Positions 14,593 to 22,466 are shown, counted from the first letter of the stretch. The stretch is DNA of 26,641 bases from an uncultured Oscillospiraceae bacterium (GCA_934511165.1 CAKSWA010000030.1:1-26641); one strand, 5' to 3'. The notes: a model not told the origin generated them from the sequence alone. Translations and numbers: made by a program.

Positions 14593-16053
14593 TCAGGGCT
14601 GCGGTGTTTCTGCCGGGATTTCCGGCGTCGGCTCCGGCATGGAAAGATCGATATCCGTGATGATCTGGCAGGCGGGAAGAGCCTCCTGGAGCGAGCGCAC
14701 CATGTCGGCGGTGAGCGCAGCGTTGCCGGTGATGTTCAGCGTGCGCAGCGCGGCAAGCGAGCGGAGTGCTGCAAGGGAGTTCAGATCATTGTAGCTGAGA
14801 TCGAGCTCTTCAAGCGCTGTGCAGCCAGAGAGCGCGGTAATATCGCGCAGCGCGTTGTGGTTGAAGTCAAGCCGGCGCAATGCCGTGTGGCCGGTCAGGG
14901 CGGAGATGTCGTAAAGGTTGTTGTACCCGAGCCGCAGCTCCTCCACAGAGAACAGCTCTGCGAGCGGCGCGAGATCGGTGAGCGTGTTGCCGTAAGCGCT
15001 CAGCCGATGGAGCTGGTGGAATTTTTCGATGCCGGAGAGCGTTGTAAGCCCCAGCGCATCGATCGTCACGTCATAGGCGTCTGAGGAGAAGGACTGGTCG
15101 CCGAAAACAACGGTGTAGTACTTCGGCTCGTGGACGATCTGGCAGTTCGGCAGCATGGATTGCAGCGCGTCGATGCCCTCGGCAGTGATGCCGTCGTTGT
15201 TTTCAAGATTCAGATACGCGAGCGAGCGCAGCGAGGAGAAAAGCTCGTTATCGAGATCGCTCCGTCCCGTGGCACTCAGATTGAGCGATGTGAGCTTCGG
15301 CAGCAGCGCGAGCACGGAAACATCGGAGATCGGGTTGTTGGAGAGATTCAGCTCGCGCAGCTCGGAGCAGCCGGAGAGCGCGGAAATGTCCGTAATGCCG
15401 CGCCCCGAGAGATCGAGCGATTCAACGGACTCGGTGAAGTCCAGCCCGCCGAGCGACACCGGGCGCGAGCCCTTCACGACGCTGTCGCTGAATACGCGGC
15501 AGCCCGGCAGCGCCTTTTGCAGATCCTCCAGTACATAGTCTGCGATCTCCACGCCCTGAATGGAGAGCGTTGTGAGCGCGGTGAGCGGCGAGAGAGCCGA
15601 GAGGTCGGCGATGGGATTTCGATCCAGATAGAGCGTGCGCAGCTGTGTGAGGGAGGCGAGCGGCGATACGTCCGTGATTGCATTATCGGAGAGAACGAGC
15701 GTACGCAGCTGGGGGAGCGCAGCGAGAAAGCTCACGTCTGAGAGACTGCAGTTTGTGAGCGAGAGCGTTGTGAGATTGCCGAGCGATGCGATGGCCGCGC
15801 AGTCCTCGGCGGAGAGCGCCTTTCCGGCAAGCTCAAAGCTGTCTGCCGCGGGATCCGTGCTCACTCCGGCGACCGTAAGAGACGCGGAAGCGGTCGGCGC
15901 GGCAGTCACCTCGGGCGTCGGCGTTGCGTCCGCCTTATCCTTCCCGGCGGACGGCCCCTGCAGCAGCAGAAACAGCAGCGCCAGCGCCAGCAGAACAAAG
16001 CCCGCCGCGGCAAGTATGTACAATATTTTCTGTTTTTTCGTAATCGGATGCAT
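14593..16053 (-). CDS. Membrane-anchored leucine-rich-repeat protein
   Basis: A 486-aa protein. Residues 1-9 are basic and cytoplasmic, about 10-31 form one membrane helix (ILYILAAAGFVLLALALLFLLL), and a Thr/Pro/Ala linker follows. LRRs of the 22-residue SDS22/internalin type come in several blocks (LTTLSLTNCSLSDVSFLAAL, LRTLVLSDNAITDVSPLASL and similar), broken by two larger inserts at about 190-210 and 310-325. A Pro/Thr/Glu-rich tail ends the protein. It should face the outside of the membrane as a ligand- or protein-binding scaffold. No enzyme domain is visible. GGGAGG lies six bases before the ATG. It has its own sigma-A promoter and terminator, although it lies between two forespore genes. 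Confidence 0.85.
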   Translation of the reverse strand: MHPITKKQKILYILAAAGFVLLALALLFLLLQGPSAGKDKADATPTPEVTAAPTASASLTVAGVSTDPAADSFELAGKALSAEDCAAIASLGNLTTLSLTNCSLSDVSFLAALPQLRTLVLSDNAITDVSPLASLTQLRTLYLDRNPIADLSALSPLTALTTLSIQGVEIADYVLEDLQKALPGCRVFSDSVVKGSRPVSLGGLDFTESVESLDLSGRGITDISALSGCSELRELNLSNNPISDVSVLALLPKLTSLNLSATGRSDLDNELFSSLRSLAYLNLENNDGITAEGIDALQSMLPNCQIVHEPKYYTVVFGDQSFSSDAYDVTIDALGLTTLSGIEKFHQLHRLSAYGNTLTDLAPLAELFSVEELRLGYNNLYDISALTGHTALRRLDFNHNALRDITALSGCTALEELDLSYNDLNSLAALRSLAALRTLNITGNAALTADMVRSLQEALPACQIITDIDLSMPEPTPEIPAETPQP

Positions 16054-16090
16054 GGCGTCCTCCCGATGCGGCGATTTATATCAAAATATA

Positions 16091-16119
16091 AGTATAGCCG
16101 CTTTGCCGCCGTTCGTCAA
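16091..16119 (-). promoter_or_regulatory. Sigma-A promoter of the LRR gene
   Basis: Minus strand: TTGACG (16114-16119), 17 bp, TATACT (16091-16096), about 38 bp upstream of the start codon. Near-consensus match. Confidence 0.7.
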
Positions 16120-16135
16120 TTGGCGGAAAAAGTAA

Positions 16136-16167
16136 GCGGCTGCGTCTCATTTCTAAGACGCAGCCGC
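16136..16167 (-). terminator. Terminator of the SpoIIQ-like gene
   Basis: Perfect 12-bp arms GCGGCTGCGTCT/AGACGCAGCCGC flank an 8-nt loop, 17 bp after the stop codon. On the minus strand TTACTTTTT follows. Confidence 0.75.
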
Positions 16168-16184
16168 CAGGGAAAAAGTTCCGC

Positions 16185-16955
16185 TTATGCCTCCGGCACG
16201 TATTCGCCGGGATCGACGCTGCTTCCGCCGCGCCGCATGGCGAAGTGGAGATGCGCCGCCTCGCCGGATTCGGCGAGAGCCGTTGTGCCGGCTGCACCGA
16301 CCGTGTCGCCGCAGCTCACCGTCTGCCCGATGCCGACGGCGGGGGAGACATCCAGATTGGCGTACACGCTCACGACATCGCCGCCATGATCAATCTCCAC
16401 GACGGTGCCGAGAAGATCGTCCTCATACACCGCCGTCACGGTGCCGTCCGATACGGCAAGCACCGGCTCACCCGCGGCGCAAGCAATGTCCCAGGCGCGG
16501 TGAACGCGCCAGTCGGCCATCGTGCGGTCATAGGAGAGCGCTTCCGCGCTGTAGCCGCGAAGAAGCGTGCCGTTTACCGGGCGGATGAACTGCGGCGCTG
16601 CGGGTTCGCTCACCGCTGCCGGAATCTCCGGCAGCTCCTCCTGCACGGCGGGGGCCTGCGCCTCCGGCAGGTCTTCGCCCGCTGCGGCGGGGAGAACGCC
16701 CGTGCCGAGCGGGAGATGCTCGTCCTCATCGGTGTTCATGACGGGGATGGAGCCCTGCGGCGGCGCGGTCTCCTGCGCCGATGCTGTGATGTCCGCTTCC
16801 TTGACCGGATCACGCTCTACATCAGCCCTGCTTCCGCGCCCCACCAGCCAGAACGAAGCCCCGACCAGAACGGCGCACAGAAGAAGGACTATGTAGAAGC
16901 CCTTCCCGGCAAAGAACGCATTCAGCTTTTTGCTGAATCCTTTCTTTTCCTCCAT
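16185..16955 (-). CDS. spoIIQ: SpoIIQ-like M23 (LytM) family membrane protein
   Basis: A 256-aa protein. It has a short cytoplasmic N-terminus, one membrane helix (about 19-37), an acidic/Pro-rich linker, and a C-terminal M23 domain (about 122-256). The metal ligands are present: His152 and Asp156 in VHRAWDIA, and His235/His237 in AHLHFAM. SpoIIQ is the forespore partner of SpoIIIAH in the channel joining forespore and mother cell during engulfment. Bacillus SpoIIQ lacks the first His, whereas clostridial ones often keep it. A sigma-F promoter matching all fixed positions of the consensus lies upstream, and spoIIR is two genes away, which strongly supports the sporulation role over a general endopeptidase. 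AGGAGG lies seven bases before the ATG. Confidence 0.8.
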   Translation of the reverse strand: MEEKKGFSKKLNAFFAGKGFYIVLLLCAVLVGASFWLVGRGSRADVERDPVKEADITASAQETAPPQGSIPVMNTDEDEHLPLGTGVLPAAAGEDLPEAQAPAVQEELPEIPAAVSEPAAPQFIRPVNGTLLRGYSAEALSYDRTMADWRVHRAWDIACAAGEPVLAVSDGTVTAVYEDDLLGTVVEIDHGGDVVSVYANLDVSPAVGIGQTVSCGDTVGAAGTTALAESGEAAHLHFAMRRGGSSVDPGEYVPEA

Positions 16956-16985
16956 GGTTAACCTCCTCGAATTGGGATTCGTGGG

Positions 16986-17015
16986 TATTTTTGCCTGTAC
17001 GAAGAGAATTTATAC
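16986..17015 (-). promoter_or_regulatory. Sigma-F/sigma-G type promoter of the SpoIIQ-like gene
   Basis: Minus strand: -35 GTATA (17011-17015), exactly 15 bp, -10 GGCAAAAATA (16986-16995). This fits every fixed position of the Bacillus sigma-F pattern GYWTA-N15-GGNNANAHTR. The start would be about 25 bp before the coding sequence. Confidence 0.75.
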
Positions 17016-17030
17016 ACACACTGCGCGCCG

Positions 17031-17256
17031 TTCACATTTTGTTTTCAGAAATAACACAGTCTGTTTAGGAAACTTCGGGGGATTTCCGGTAATATATAGA
17101 CAGTCGGACGAAGCAAGACAGATGAATCCCTCCAATTATTTCTTTCCCTCTCATTTCTCCCCTTTCGGGCGATCCTCCAGCCCGCAGCCGTCTCTCTCTC
17201 CAGGCTGCGAATCGGACGGCAAAAGCGGAACGGCAATCAGCCGTTCCGCTTTTTGC
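17031..17256 (+). repeat. Tandem element copy 1, candidate structured non-coding RNA
   Basis: About 226 bp, repeated with roughly 90 percent identity by eye at 17330-17553. Open frames on either strand are broken between copies by indels, so it is not coding. Conserved structure includes GGAAA...TTTCC around 17069-17086, CGGGC/GCCCG with a GATCCTCCA loop at 17166-17184, CGCAGCC/GGCTGCG with a CU-rich loop, and the final terminator hairpin. Read on the plus strand, the unpaired parts are C/U-rich (CCCTCC, CCCTCTC, CTCCCC, CCTCC). They could pair with Shine-Dalgarno sequences. The strand is inferred from the 3' terminator, which is nearly symmetric. No clear -35 box is seen. Confidence 0.5.
17221..17253 (+). 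terminator. Terminator hairpin of tandem element copy 1
   Basis: Perfect 14-bp arms AAAAGCGGAACGGC (17221-17234) and GCCGTTCCGCTTTT (17240-17253) flank a 5-nt loop. It could act on both strands. Confidence 0.8.
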
Positions 17257-17329
17257 AAGTTCAAACGAACCCCTGCGCCTCTGCGGCGCTTTCCGCGGTT
17301 CGGGAAAGCCTGTCGTGCCCGGCGGGTTA

Positions 17330-17553
17330 TTCACACTTTGTTTTCAGAAATAACACAGTCTGTTTAGGAAAGCCGGGCGGATTTCCGGTAATATACAGAC
17401 AGTCGGACGAAGCAAGACAGACAAAACCTCCAATTATTTCTTTCCCTCTCATTTCTCCCCTTTCGGGCGATCCTCCAGCCCGCTGCCGACTCTCTCCCGG
17501 CGGCGAATCGGACGGCAAAAAGCGGAACGGTATATAACCGTTCCGCTTTTTGC
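17330..17553 (+). repeat. Tandem element copy 2, candidate structured non-coding RNA
   Basis: A second copy, offset by about 299 bp from the first. The hairpin upstream of the terminator reads CGCTGCCG/CGGCGGCG here against CGCAGCC/GGCTGCG in copy 1. An A-U pair has become U-G by changes on both sides, which is a compensatory pattern. The 73-bp spacer (17257-17329) between copies has a small stem, GCTTTCC/GGAAAGC. Apart from the two copies, the spacer and the SpoIIQ promoter, nothing else is seen in the 610-bp gap 16956-17565. Confidence 0.5.
17517..17551. terminator. Bidirectional terminator after element copy 2 and the aldolase gene
   Basis: Perfect 15-bp arms AAAAAGCGGAACGGT (17517-17531) and ACCGTTCCGCTTTTT (17537-17551) flank a 5-nt loop. 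It ends the plus-strand element and lies 15 bp past the stop of the minus-strand aldolase gene. Confidence 0.85.
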
Positions 17554-17565
17554 GTTTTTCTTTTG

Positions 17566-18492
17566 TCAGCCGATGCCGAGCTCGGTGCGGACGCACTCCT
17601 CCATGCGGATCAGCGCCTCGACCTCTTCCTTGGCCGAGTTATCCAGCCGGCGCGGATCGGCGCTGCGGCAGTAGGTGGACATGGGGATGCCGGCGAGCTG
17701 ATGATAGTATTTGCAGCTCACAGGGTAGCACGTCCGCTCGATCATGCCGGCGAGCGTCAGAAAATCGTTGGCGAAGGCGGCCTTCGCGGGATCGGTATCC
17801 CGGTGCGTGACGCAGTACTTATAGATGTCGGGGTGGAAGTTCGCCATAATGCCGCTGTATCCGGCGGAGCCGTGGCAGTAGCTGTCGTACCAGGACTGGC
17901 AGTTCGCGTTGAAGAGCTTCATGGGCGTGCCTGCGGAAGCTTCCAGACGCTTGCGGATGAGCTCATAATCGCAGCAGGTGTCCTTGATGAACACGAGACG
18001 GCCGCCGGGGGCGTAGTCGCGGATGAAGTCGAGCGACAGAAGACGCTTCCACGGCATCGGGCATTCGTAGATACCGAACGAGATTTCGGGGAATGTGGCG
18101 AGTACGTCGTCAATGTTCCGGCGGAAGGCCTCCTCGCCCTCCGACTTGATGTCCATCCGGTTGGATACAAGCACGTAAGCGCCGATGCCGGGGATCTTCA
18201 TCATGTCCTCAATCTGGCGGTACTGTGCGGCGCGGTCGGTTTCGGTGTTGCCGGAGGCGACGATCTGAATCCGCCCCGCGACGGTTTCCGAAACGCAGCG
18301 GGCGATATCCAGCTTTTCCTGCGCCGAGAGATAGTGCATTTCGCTCGACTGGCACACGGCGAAGATGCCGTCGCAGCCTTTTTCAATATACCAGTTCGTC
18401 AGTGCTTCAATCGCCTTGAAATCCGGGGTGTTGTTCTCCGTCCAGGGCGTTATCATTACCGGCCAAACGCCGTCATGGATCGCAAAAGTCAT
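17566..18492 (-). CDS. DHDPS/N-acetylneuraminate lyase superfamily aldolase
   Basis: A 308-aa TIM-barrel class I aldolase or synthase. The Schiff-base lysine is Lys170 in VFIKDTCCD, and the catalytic tyrosine is Tyr142 in GIYECPMPW. The substrate-carboxylate loop, GTTGE or GSTGE in DapA and NanA, reads CQSSE at about 47-51. It is therefore neither a standard DapA nor a standard NanA, and the donor 2-keto acid is open. It is the last gene of a TRAP transporter operon, 22 bp after dctM, which argues for breakdown of the imported acid rather than lysine synthesis. AGGAGG precedes the ATG. Candidate substrates are sialic acid or a 2-keto-3-deoxy sugar acid. Confidence 0.85.
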   Translation of the reverse strand: MTFAIHDGVWPVMITPWTENNTPDFKAIEALTNWYIEKGCDGIFAVCQSSEMHYLSAQEKLDIARCVSETVAGRIQIVASGNTETDRAAQYRQIEDMMKIPGIGAYVLVSNRMDIKSEGEEAFRRNIDDVLATFPEISFGIYECPMPWKRLLSLDFIRDYAPGGRLVFIKDTCCDYELIRKRLEASAGTPMKLFNANCQSWYDSYCHGSAGYSGIMANFHPDIYKYCVTHRDTDPAKAAFANDFLTLAGMIERTCYPVSCKYYHQLAGIPMSTYCRSADPRRLDNSAKEEVEALIRMEECVRTELGIG

Positions 18493-18514
18493 AGTTGACC
18501 TCCTAAATTTGATA

Positions 18515-19858
18515 TCAGGCCATCATGCCGGTGAGTTTCGGCAGGAAGAGCACCACATCGGGGATGTACGTGATCACGGCGAGGACGATCAGCATCACGA
18601 TGATCGGCCACCAGATCTCCCTGATGATATCCTTCAGCGGCGTGCCGGAGATGCCTGAGGTGATGAACAGGCACATGCCGAACGGCGGGGTGGACAGACC
18701 GACCATCATGTTGAAGCAGATGATGAGACCGAAGTGGATGATGTTGATGCCCATAGCTTCCGCCACCGGCCAGAGGATCGGGATCATAACGAGCTGGATG
18801 ACCGAGGTATCGACCAGGCAGCCGAGGATCAGGATGATGATGTTGACGGCAAACAGGAACACGTATTTATTGGTGGTGATGCTGAGCAGCCAGTTGCCGA
18901 GGATCGTGCCGATCTGCTCCTTGGCGAAGATGAAGGAGATGGCAGAGGCGGCGCCGATCATGATGGAAACGGAGCCGGTGCCCTTCATCGTATCAACGAG
19001 AACCTGCTTGAGCGTTTTCCAGGACATGATCCGGTAGATCAGGAAGGAGACAATCAGCGCGTACAGACCCGCGATGGCGCCGGCCTCGGTCGGGGTCATG
19101 ATGCCGGTGTAAATGCCGACAAGCAGGATGACCGGGGTGAGCATCGCCCAAATGGACTTCGTGAGATAGAGAAGATAATCGCGCAGCTTCGGGGGAGCCG
19201 TGCGGGGGTACTGTCTCTTTTTCGCAATGAAATACACGTAAATGCACAGCGCAATGGCGAGCAGCACGCCGGGCACCATGCCGGCCATGAAGAGCGCGCC
19301 GACGGATGCGCCGGTGAGCATCGCGTAAACGACCATGGGGATGGACGGCGGGAAGATCGGGCCGATGGTGGCGCTGGCCGCCGTGATGGCGCAGGAGAAG
19401 CCGTCGTCATAGCCTTCCTTGCGCATGGCGTCGATCTCCAGCTTGCCGAGACCGGAGGCGTCGGCAATGGCGGAGCCGGTCATGCCGGAGAAAACGAGAG
19501 AGGCGAGGACGTTCACGTGCGCCAGACCGCCGCGGAAGCGGCCGACCAGACCCATGCAGGTGCCGAAAACGTACTCGGTGATCTTGCCGGCGTTCATTAC
19601 GTTTGCCGCAAAGATGAATAGCGGTACCGCGACGATCGTGCCGTTGGTAAATATTGCTTCAATGGTCTTCTGCGCCACCAGATGCAGGCTGCCGCCCGCG
19701 CCGGTGACAAGCGCGCCGAAGCCCACGCCCTTGATGAGGCCGTCGGTCAGGAAGTACAGCGTACATGCGGCGATCATGCCCGCGGGGATCGGCATACGCA
19801 GCACGAAAATGAGCACGAACGTGACCAGAAATACAATGAGAGGCAGGTGCTCCAACAT
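18515..19858 (-). CDS. dctM: TRAP transporter large permease, DctM family
   Basis: A 447-aa multi-pass membrane protein, about 12 segments, of normal length. Family signatures are SGMTGSAIADASGLGKLEIDAM and TAASATIGPIFPPSIPMVVYA, plus the late VDTSVIQLVMIPILWPVA and the closing STPPFGMCLFITSGIS. DctM is the transport subunit that uses an ion gradient, usually Na+, to import substrate delivered by the binding protein. If the V-ATPase here pumps Na+, the two could be linked energetically, which is inference. The gene starts directly before the end of dctQ in the minus direction, with no gap, and GGGAGG precedes it. Confidence 0.95.
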   Translation of the reverse strand: MLEHLPLIVFLVTFVLIFVLRMPIPAGMIAACTLYFLTDGLIKGVGFGALVTGAGGSLHLVAQKTIEAIFTNGTIVAVPLFIFAANVMNAGKITEYVFGTCMGLVGRFRGGLAHVNVLASLVFSGMTGSAIADASGLGKLEIDAMRKEGYDDGFSCAITAASATIGPIFPPSIPMVVYAMLTGASVGALFMAGMVPGVLLAIALCIYVYFIAKKRQYPRTAPPKLRDYLLYLTKSIWAMLTPVILLVGIYTGIMTPTEAGAIAGLYALIVSFLIYRIMSWKTLKQVLVDTMKGTGSVSIMIGAASAISFIFAKEQIGTILGNWLLSITTNKYVFLFAVNIIILILGCLVDTSVIQLVMIPILWPVAEAMGINIIHFGLIICFNMMVGLSTPPFGMCLFITSGISGTPLKDIIREIWWPIIVMLIVLAVITYIPDVVLFLPKLTGMMA

Positions 19859-20482
19859 TTACTTGTCCTCCCTTCCGCCGTGTTCGGAGTGGAAATCGAT
19901 GCTTGTGAGATCTATGTTCTCCTGAGCGAGCGACTCTTCGATGACCTGTTCGGCCTCGCTCTTATCTTCGTTTTTCATCTTTTCGATGTAGTGCTCATTG
20001 CCGCAGAGCACCATGATGTATTCGTATATCTCCATGAGCGCATAGATCATCAGAATGGTGATCATCACGATATACGGGAAATACACGACGGTTTTCGGCC
20101 ACTTGAGAATGGTGGTCACCTGATGGCGCGACGCCAGTCCCAGAACATAGTGGAGGGAGGGCATGATGTTGCAGAAAGCGGTGAACGCGATGATGATGTC
20201 GCCGAGCAGGGCGGTGATCGCCTTGCCCTTGACGCCGAGCTTATCGTAGAGAAGCGTAAACGTAACGTGTGCCTTCATGCGCTGCGCATAGCAGGCGCCG
20301 AGCAGAACGAGCCAAAGAAAGCAGCTCTGCTCCACTTCGACCGCCCAGGCCTGGGGCTGCCGGATGACATAGCGCATAAAGACCTGATAGCAGAATATGA
20401 CGAACAGAGCTGCGAGCGCGATCGACGGGATGTATTTCTCCACGCAGTCGCGGATGAATCCAAAGATTTTTTTCCCGACCAA
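19859..20482 (-). CDS. dctQ: TRAP transporter small permease, DctQ family
   Basis: A 207-aa protein with four predicted membrane helices. The typical elements are FCYQVFMRYVIRQPQAWAVEVEQSCFLWLVLLGACYAQRM in two parts, then a charged cytoplasmic tail of about 45 residues that is longer than usual. It partners DctM. The start is TTG at 20480-20482 with AAGGAGAG about eight bases upstream, and no in-frame ATG lies close. A terminator-like hairpin (20517-20550) separates it from dctP. Confidence 0.92.
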   Translation of the reverse strand: MVGKKIFGFIRDCVEKYIPSIALAALFVIFCYQVFMRYVIRQPQAWAVEVEQSCFLWLVLLGACYAQRMKAHVTFTLLYDKLGVKGKAITALLGDIIIAFTAFCNIMPSLHYVLGLASRHQVTTILKWPKTVVYFPYIVMITILMIYALMEIYEYIMVLCGNEHYIEKMKNEDKSEAEQVIEESLAQENIDLTSIDFHSEHGGREDK

Positions 20483-20511
20483 TGTAAATCTCTCCTTTCG
20501 CGTGCGGGTAA

Positions 20512-20550
20512 GAAAAACCCGGGGAGTCGGGTTGCCTCGGCTCCCCGGGT
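20512..20550 (-). terminator. Intergenic terminator/attenuator between dctP and dctQ
   Basis: Minus strand: ACCCGGGGAG (20541-20550) pairs with CTCCCCGGGT (20517-20526) around a 14-nt loop. The tail GGGTTTTTCTT follows. Located after the dctP stop and before the dctQ ribosome site, it should reduce read-through and favour the binding protein. Confidence 0.75.
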
Positions 20551-20562
20551 GGGGTCAAAGAT

Positions 20563-21630
20563 TTACGCCATCGCCTGGATCTGCGCAAGGAGATCCTTAT
20601 CCCAGGTGTCGGAAATGGGATCGGCGAGGTAGGTTTCGAGAACGTGGTCGGCGAACGCGGCGACATCGGCCTCGTAGATCGTCATACCCTGCTCACGCAG
20701 GAAATCCTGAACTTCGCTCTCGGTCTTGAGGTTCTGCTCGTCGCAGGCGACGCGGGCGGCCTCAACGGCTTCCATGACCCAGCCCTTCTGGGTGTCGGTC
20801 AGCTTGTTCCAGGTGTTGAGGTTGATGGTCGGCCACACGGAGTCGACGAGGTGGTTGGTCAGGGAGATGGACTTCTGGACTTCGTAGAACTTGGCGGACT
20901 TGACGGTGGGCAGGGGGTTGTCCTGGCCGTCAACGGTGCCGGTCTGGAGAGCCAGATACAGGTCATTGAAGCCAACGGCGGTGGGGTTCGCGCCCATGGC
21001 CTTGCCGAGAAACACCCAGGCGTCGGAGTTCGGCATGCGGAGGTTGATGCCCTTGAGATCTTCGGGGGTCTTGATCTGCTTGTCCTGAGACAGAGAGATC
21101 TGACGGGTGCCGAGATAGAAAGCGCCGAGCGGGAGGATACCCTGCTCTTCGGCGACCTTCTGGAACATGGCCTGGCCGATCTCGCCGTTGAGGACCTTGG
21201 TCATGTGCTCGTAGCTCTGGAACACGTAGCCGGCGGTGAACATGGAGATCCAGGGGGAGCCGTCGGTCAGCCAGGAAGCGGAGGAATAAATCATGTCGAC
21301 GTCGCCGTTCTTGAGCGCGTCGTGCTCGGTGTCCTGACCGTACAGCGTGCCGGAATCGTAGCACTCAACGGTCATGTTGCCGCCGGAGATGGATTCGAGG
21401 GTCTCTTTGAAGACCTTCTGGGCAGCGCCGTGGGCGTCGGTGGGGACAGCGGCGATGGAGAAAATGAGGTTGACGGGATCGCCAACATCGTTCGCCGGCT
21501 CTTCCGCCGGTTCCGCTGTGGGCTCGGCAGCGGGTTCCGCTGTGGGCTCGGCCGGGGCAGCGGTCTGACCGCATGCGCACAGCGCAAACAGCATAACAAG
21601 TGCGAGAAGCATTGCGATAGTTTTCTTCAT
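20563..21630 (-). CDS. dctP: TRAP transporter substrate-binding lipoprotein, DctP family
   Basis: A 355-aa protein. Lipoprotein signal MKKTIAMLLALVMLFALCAC is followed by a low-complexity Ala/Glu/Pro/Thr spacer (about 22-50) and the DctP fold. LKGINLRMPNSDAW contains the conserved arginine that binds the substrate carboxylate. FNDLYLALQTGTVDGQDNPL is the family hallmark. It is a surface-anchored receptor that hands a carboxylate to DctQM. The substrate is not readable from sequence. ATG at 21628-21630 has AAGGAGG upstream; the frame is open further upstream but without a start signal. The IclR gene ends 74 bp upstream on the same strand, and no separate promoter is evident. Confidence 0.93.
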   Translation of the reverse strand: MKKTIAMLLALVMLFALCACGQTAAPAEPTAEPAAEPTAEPAEEPANDVGDPVNLIFSIAAVPTDAHGAAQKVFKETLESISGGNMTVECYDSGTLYGQDTEHDALKNGDVDMIYSSASWLTDGSPWISMFTAGYVFQSYEHMTKVLNGEIGQAMFQKVAEEQGILPLGAFYLGTRQISLSQDKQIKTPEDLKGINLRMPNSDAWVFLGKAMGANPTAVGFNDLYLALQTGTVDGQDNPLPTVKSAKFYEVQKSISLTNHLVDSVWPTINLNTWNKLTDTQKGWVMEAVEAARVACDEQNLKTESEVQDFLREQGMTIYEADVAAFADHVLETYLADPISDTWDKDLLAQIQAMA

Positions 21631-21704
21631 TTCTTTGCCTCCTTTAGTTTTATGCAAACTGCGGGTTCCTCCGCCCACAGATATGCCCGGGGAAAATGGG
21701 GGAC

Positions 21705-22466
21705 TCAGGCATACAGCCGCTCTCGGATCCGCTGCGTGATATCCAGCAGAATATCGGCGCATTCCTGAAGCTTCCGGTCGGTCATGACCGGCGCGGGGCC
21801 GGAAGAACTGATCCCGGCAACGAGCCTGCCTCTGGCGTTATACACCGGCACGCCGGTGCAGCGGACGTTCGCTTCGTGCTCGCAGTTGTCGATGGAAAAG
21901 CCCCGCTCGCGCGTTGCCTGCAGCTCCTGCAGGATCTGCGCGGGATCGGTGATCGTCTGCGGCGTGTGCGCCGGGACGGTTTCGGGGATGCGGGAGAGCC
22001 ATTCCTCCGGCGGGAGATTTGCGAGGATGGCCTTTCCGATGCCCGTGGTGCAGAGCGGCGCGCGCTCGCCGCAGATTTCGCGGTACGGCAGCTCCTTCAT
22101 GCGCGCAATGGGGTGGGCGACATACAGATACAGCACGTCCGTTTCGTACGGGATGCCGAAGTAGACGATCTGTCCGGTGCGTTCCGCGGCCTCCAGAAGA
22201 AGGTCGTACACCGCGTGGGGATAGCCCAGGTGCTGGTTGATGATGAAAGCGTGCTCCAGCAGCCGGTAGCCGAGGGCGTATTTTCGGTTGGGCAGCTGAC
22301 GCAGATAGCCCGTCTGGCAGTAGGTGGATATGATGTTGTGCGCATTGGATTTTCCTATGCCGAGCTTTTCGGAAATTTCCGTGACGCCGAGCTCCGGCTC
22401 CTCGACCGAGAAACAGTCCAGAACACGGAGCGCTTTTGCCAGCGAACTGACTTTCGGTTCACTCAT
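21705..22466 (-). CDS. IclR-family transcriptional regulator
   Basis: A 253-aa protein. The N-terminal winged helix-turn-helix is at about 8-65 (SLAKALRVLDCFS, VTEISEKLGIGKSNAHNIISTY, GYLRQLPNRKYALGYRLLE). The C-terminal IclR effector domain is at about 75-250, with APLCTTGIGKAILA and CTGVPVYNARGRLVAGIS. IclR proteins usually sense a small carboxylate and control nearby catabolic genes. ATG at 22464-22466 has GGAGGA upstream. A near-consensus sigma-A promoter precedes it, with a palindrome overlapping the early transcribed region, suggesting autoregulation. Immediately downstream are dctPQM and the aldolase, so it probably controls them as the first gene of one operon. Confidence 0.92.
   Translation of the reverse strand: MSEPKVSSLAKALRVLDCFSVEEPELGVTEISEKLGIGKSNAHNIISTYCQTGYLRQLPNRKYALGYRLLEHAFIINQHLGYPHAVYDLLLEAAERTGQIVYFGIPYETDVLYLYVAHPIARMKELPYREICGERAPLCTTGIGKAILANLPPEEWLSRIPETVPAHTPQTITDPAQILQELQATRERGFSIDNCEHEANVRCTGVPVYNARGRLVAGISSSGPAPVMTDRKLQECADILLDITQRIRERLYA

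Noticed and set aside
17031..17553. 6S RNA or a known riboswitch
   Set aside because: No long closing stem with a central bubble, and no motif of a riboswitch class I know. The element does not lead into a gene in a suitable position.
17065..17596. Small open frames on both strands of the tandem element
   Set aside because: The two copies differ by indels that shift every frame, and ribosome sites are missing or too close. Conservation is in stems, not in protein.
17566..18492. Naming the aldolase dapA or nanA
   Set aside because: Lys170 and Tyr142 fit the superfamily, but the GTTGE/GSTGE loop is replaced by CQSSE and the context is catabolic. The exact reaction is unsupported.
21646..21660. 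AGTTT/AAACT palindrome upstream of dctP as an IclR operator
   Set aside because: Arms are only five bases with an AT-rich centre, and it lies next to the ribosome site without a promoter. Too weak to call.
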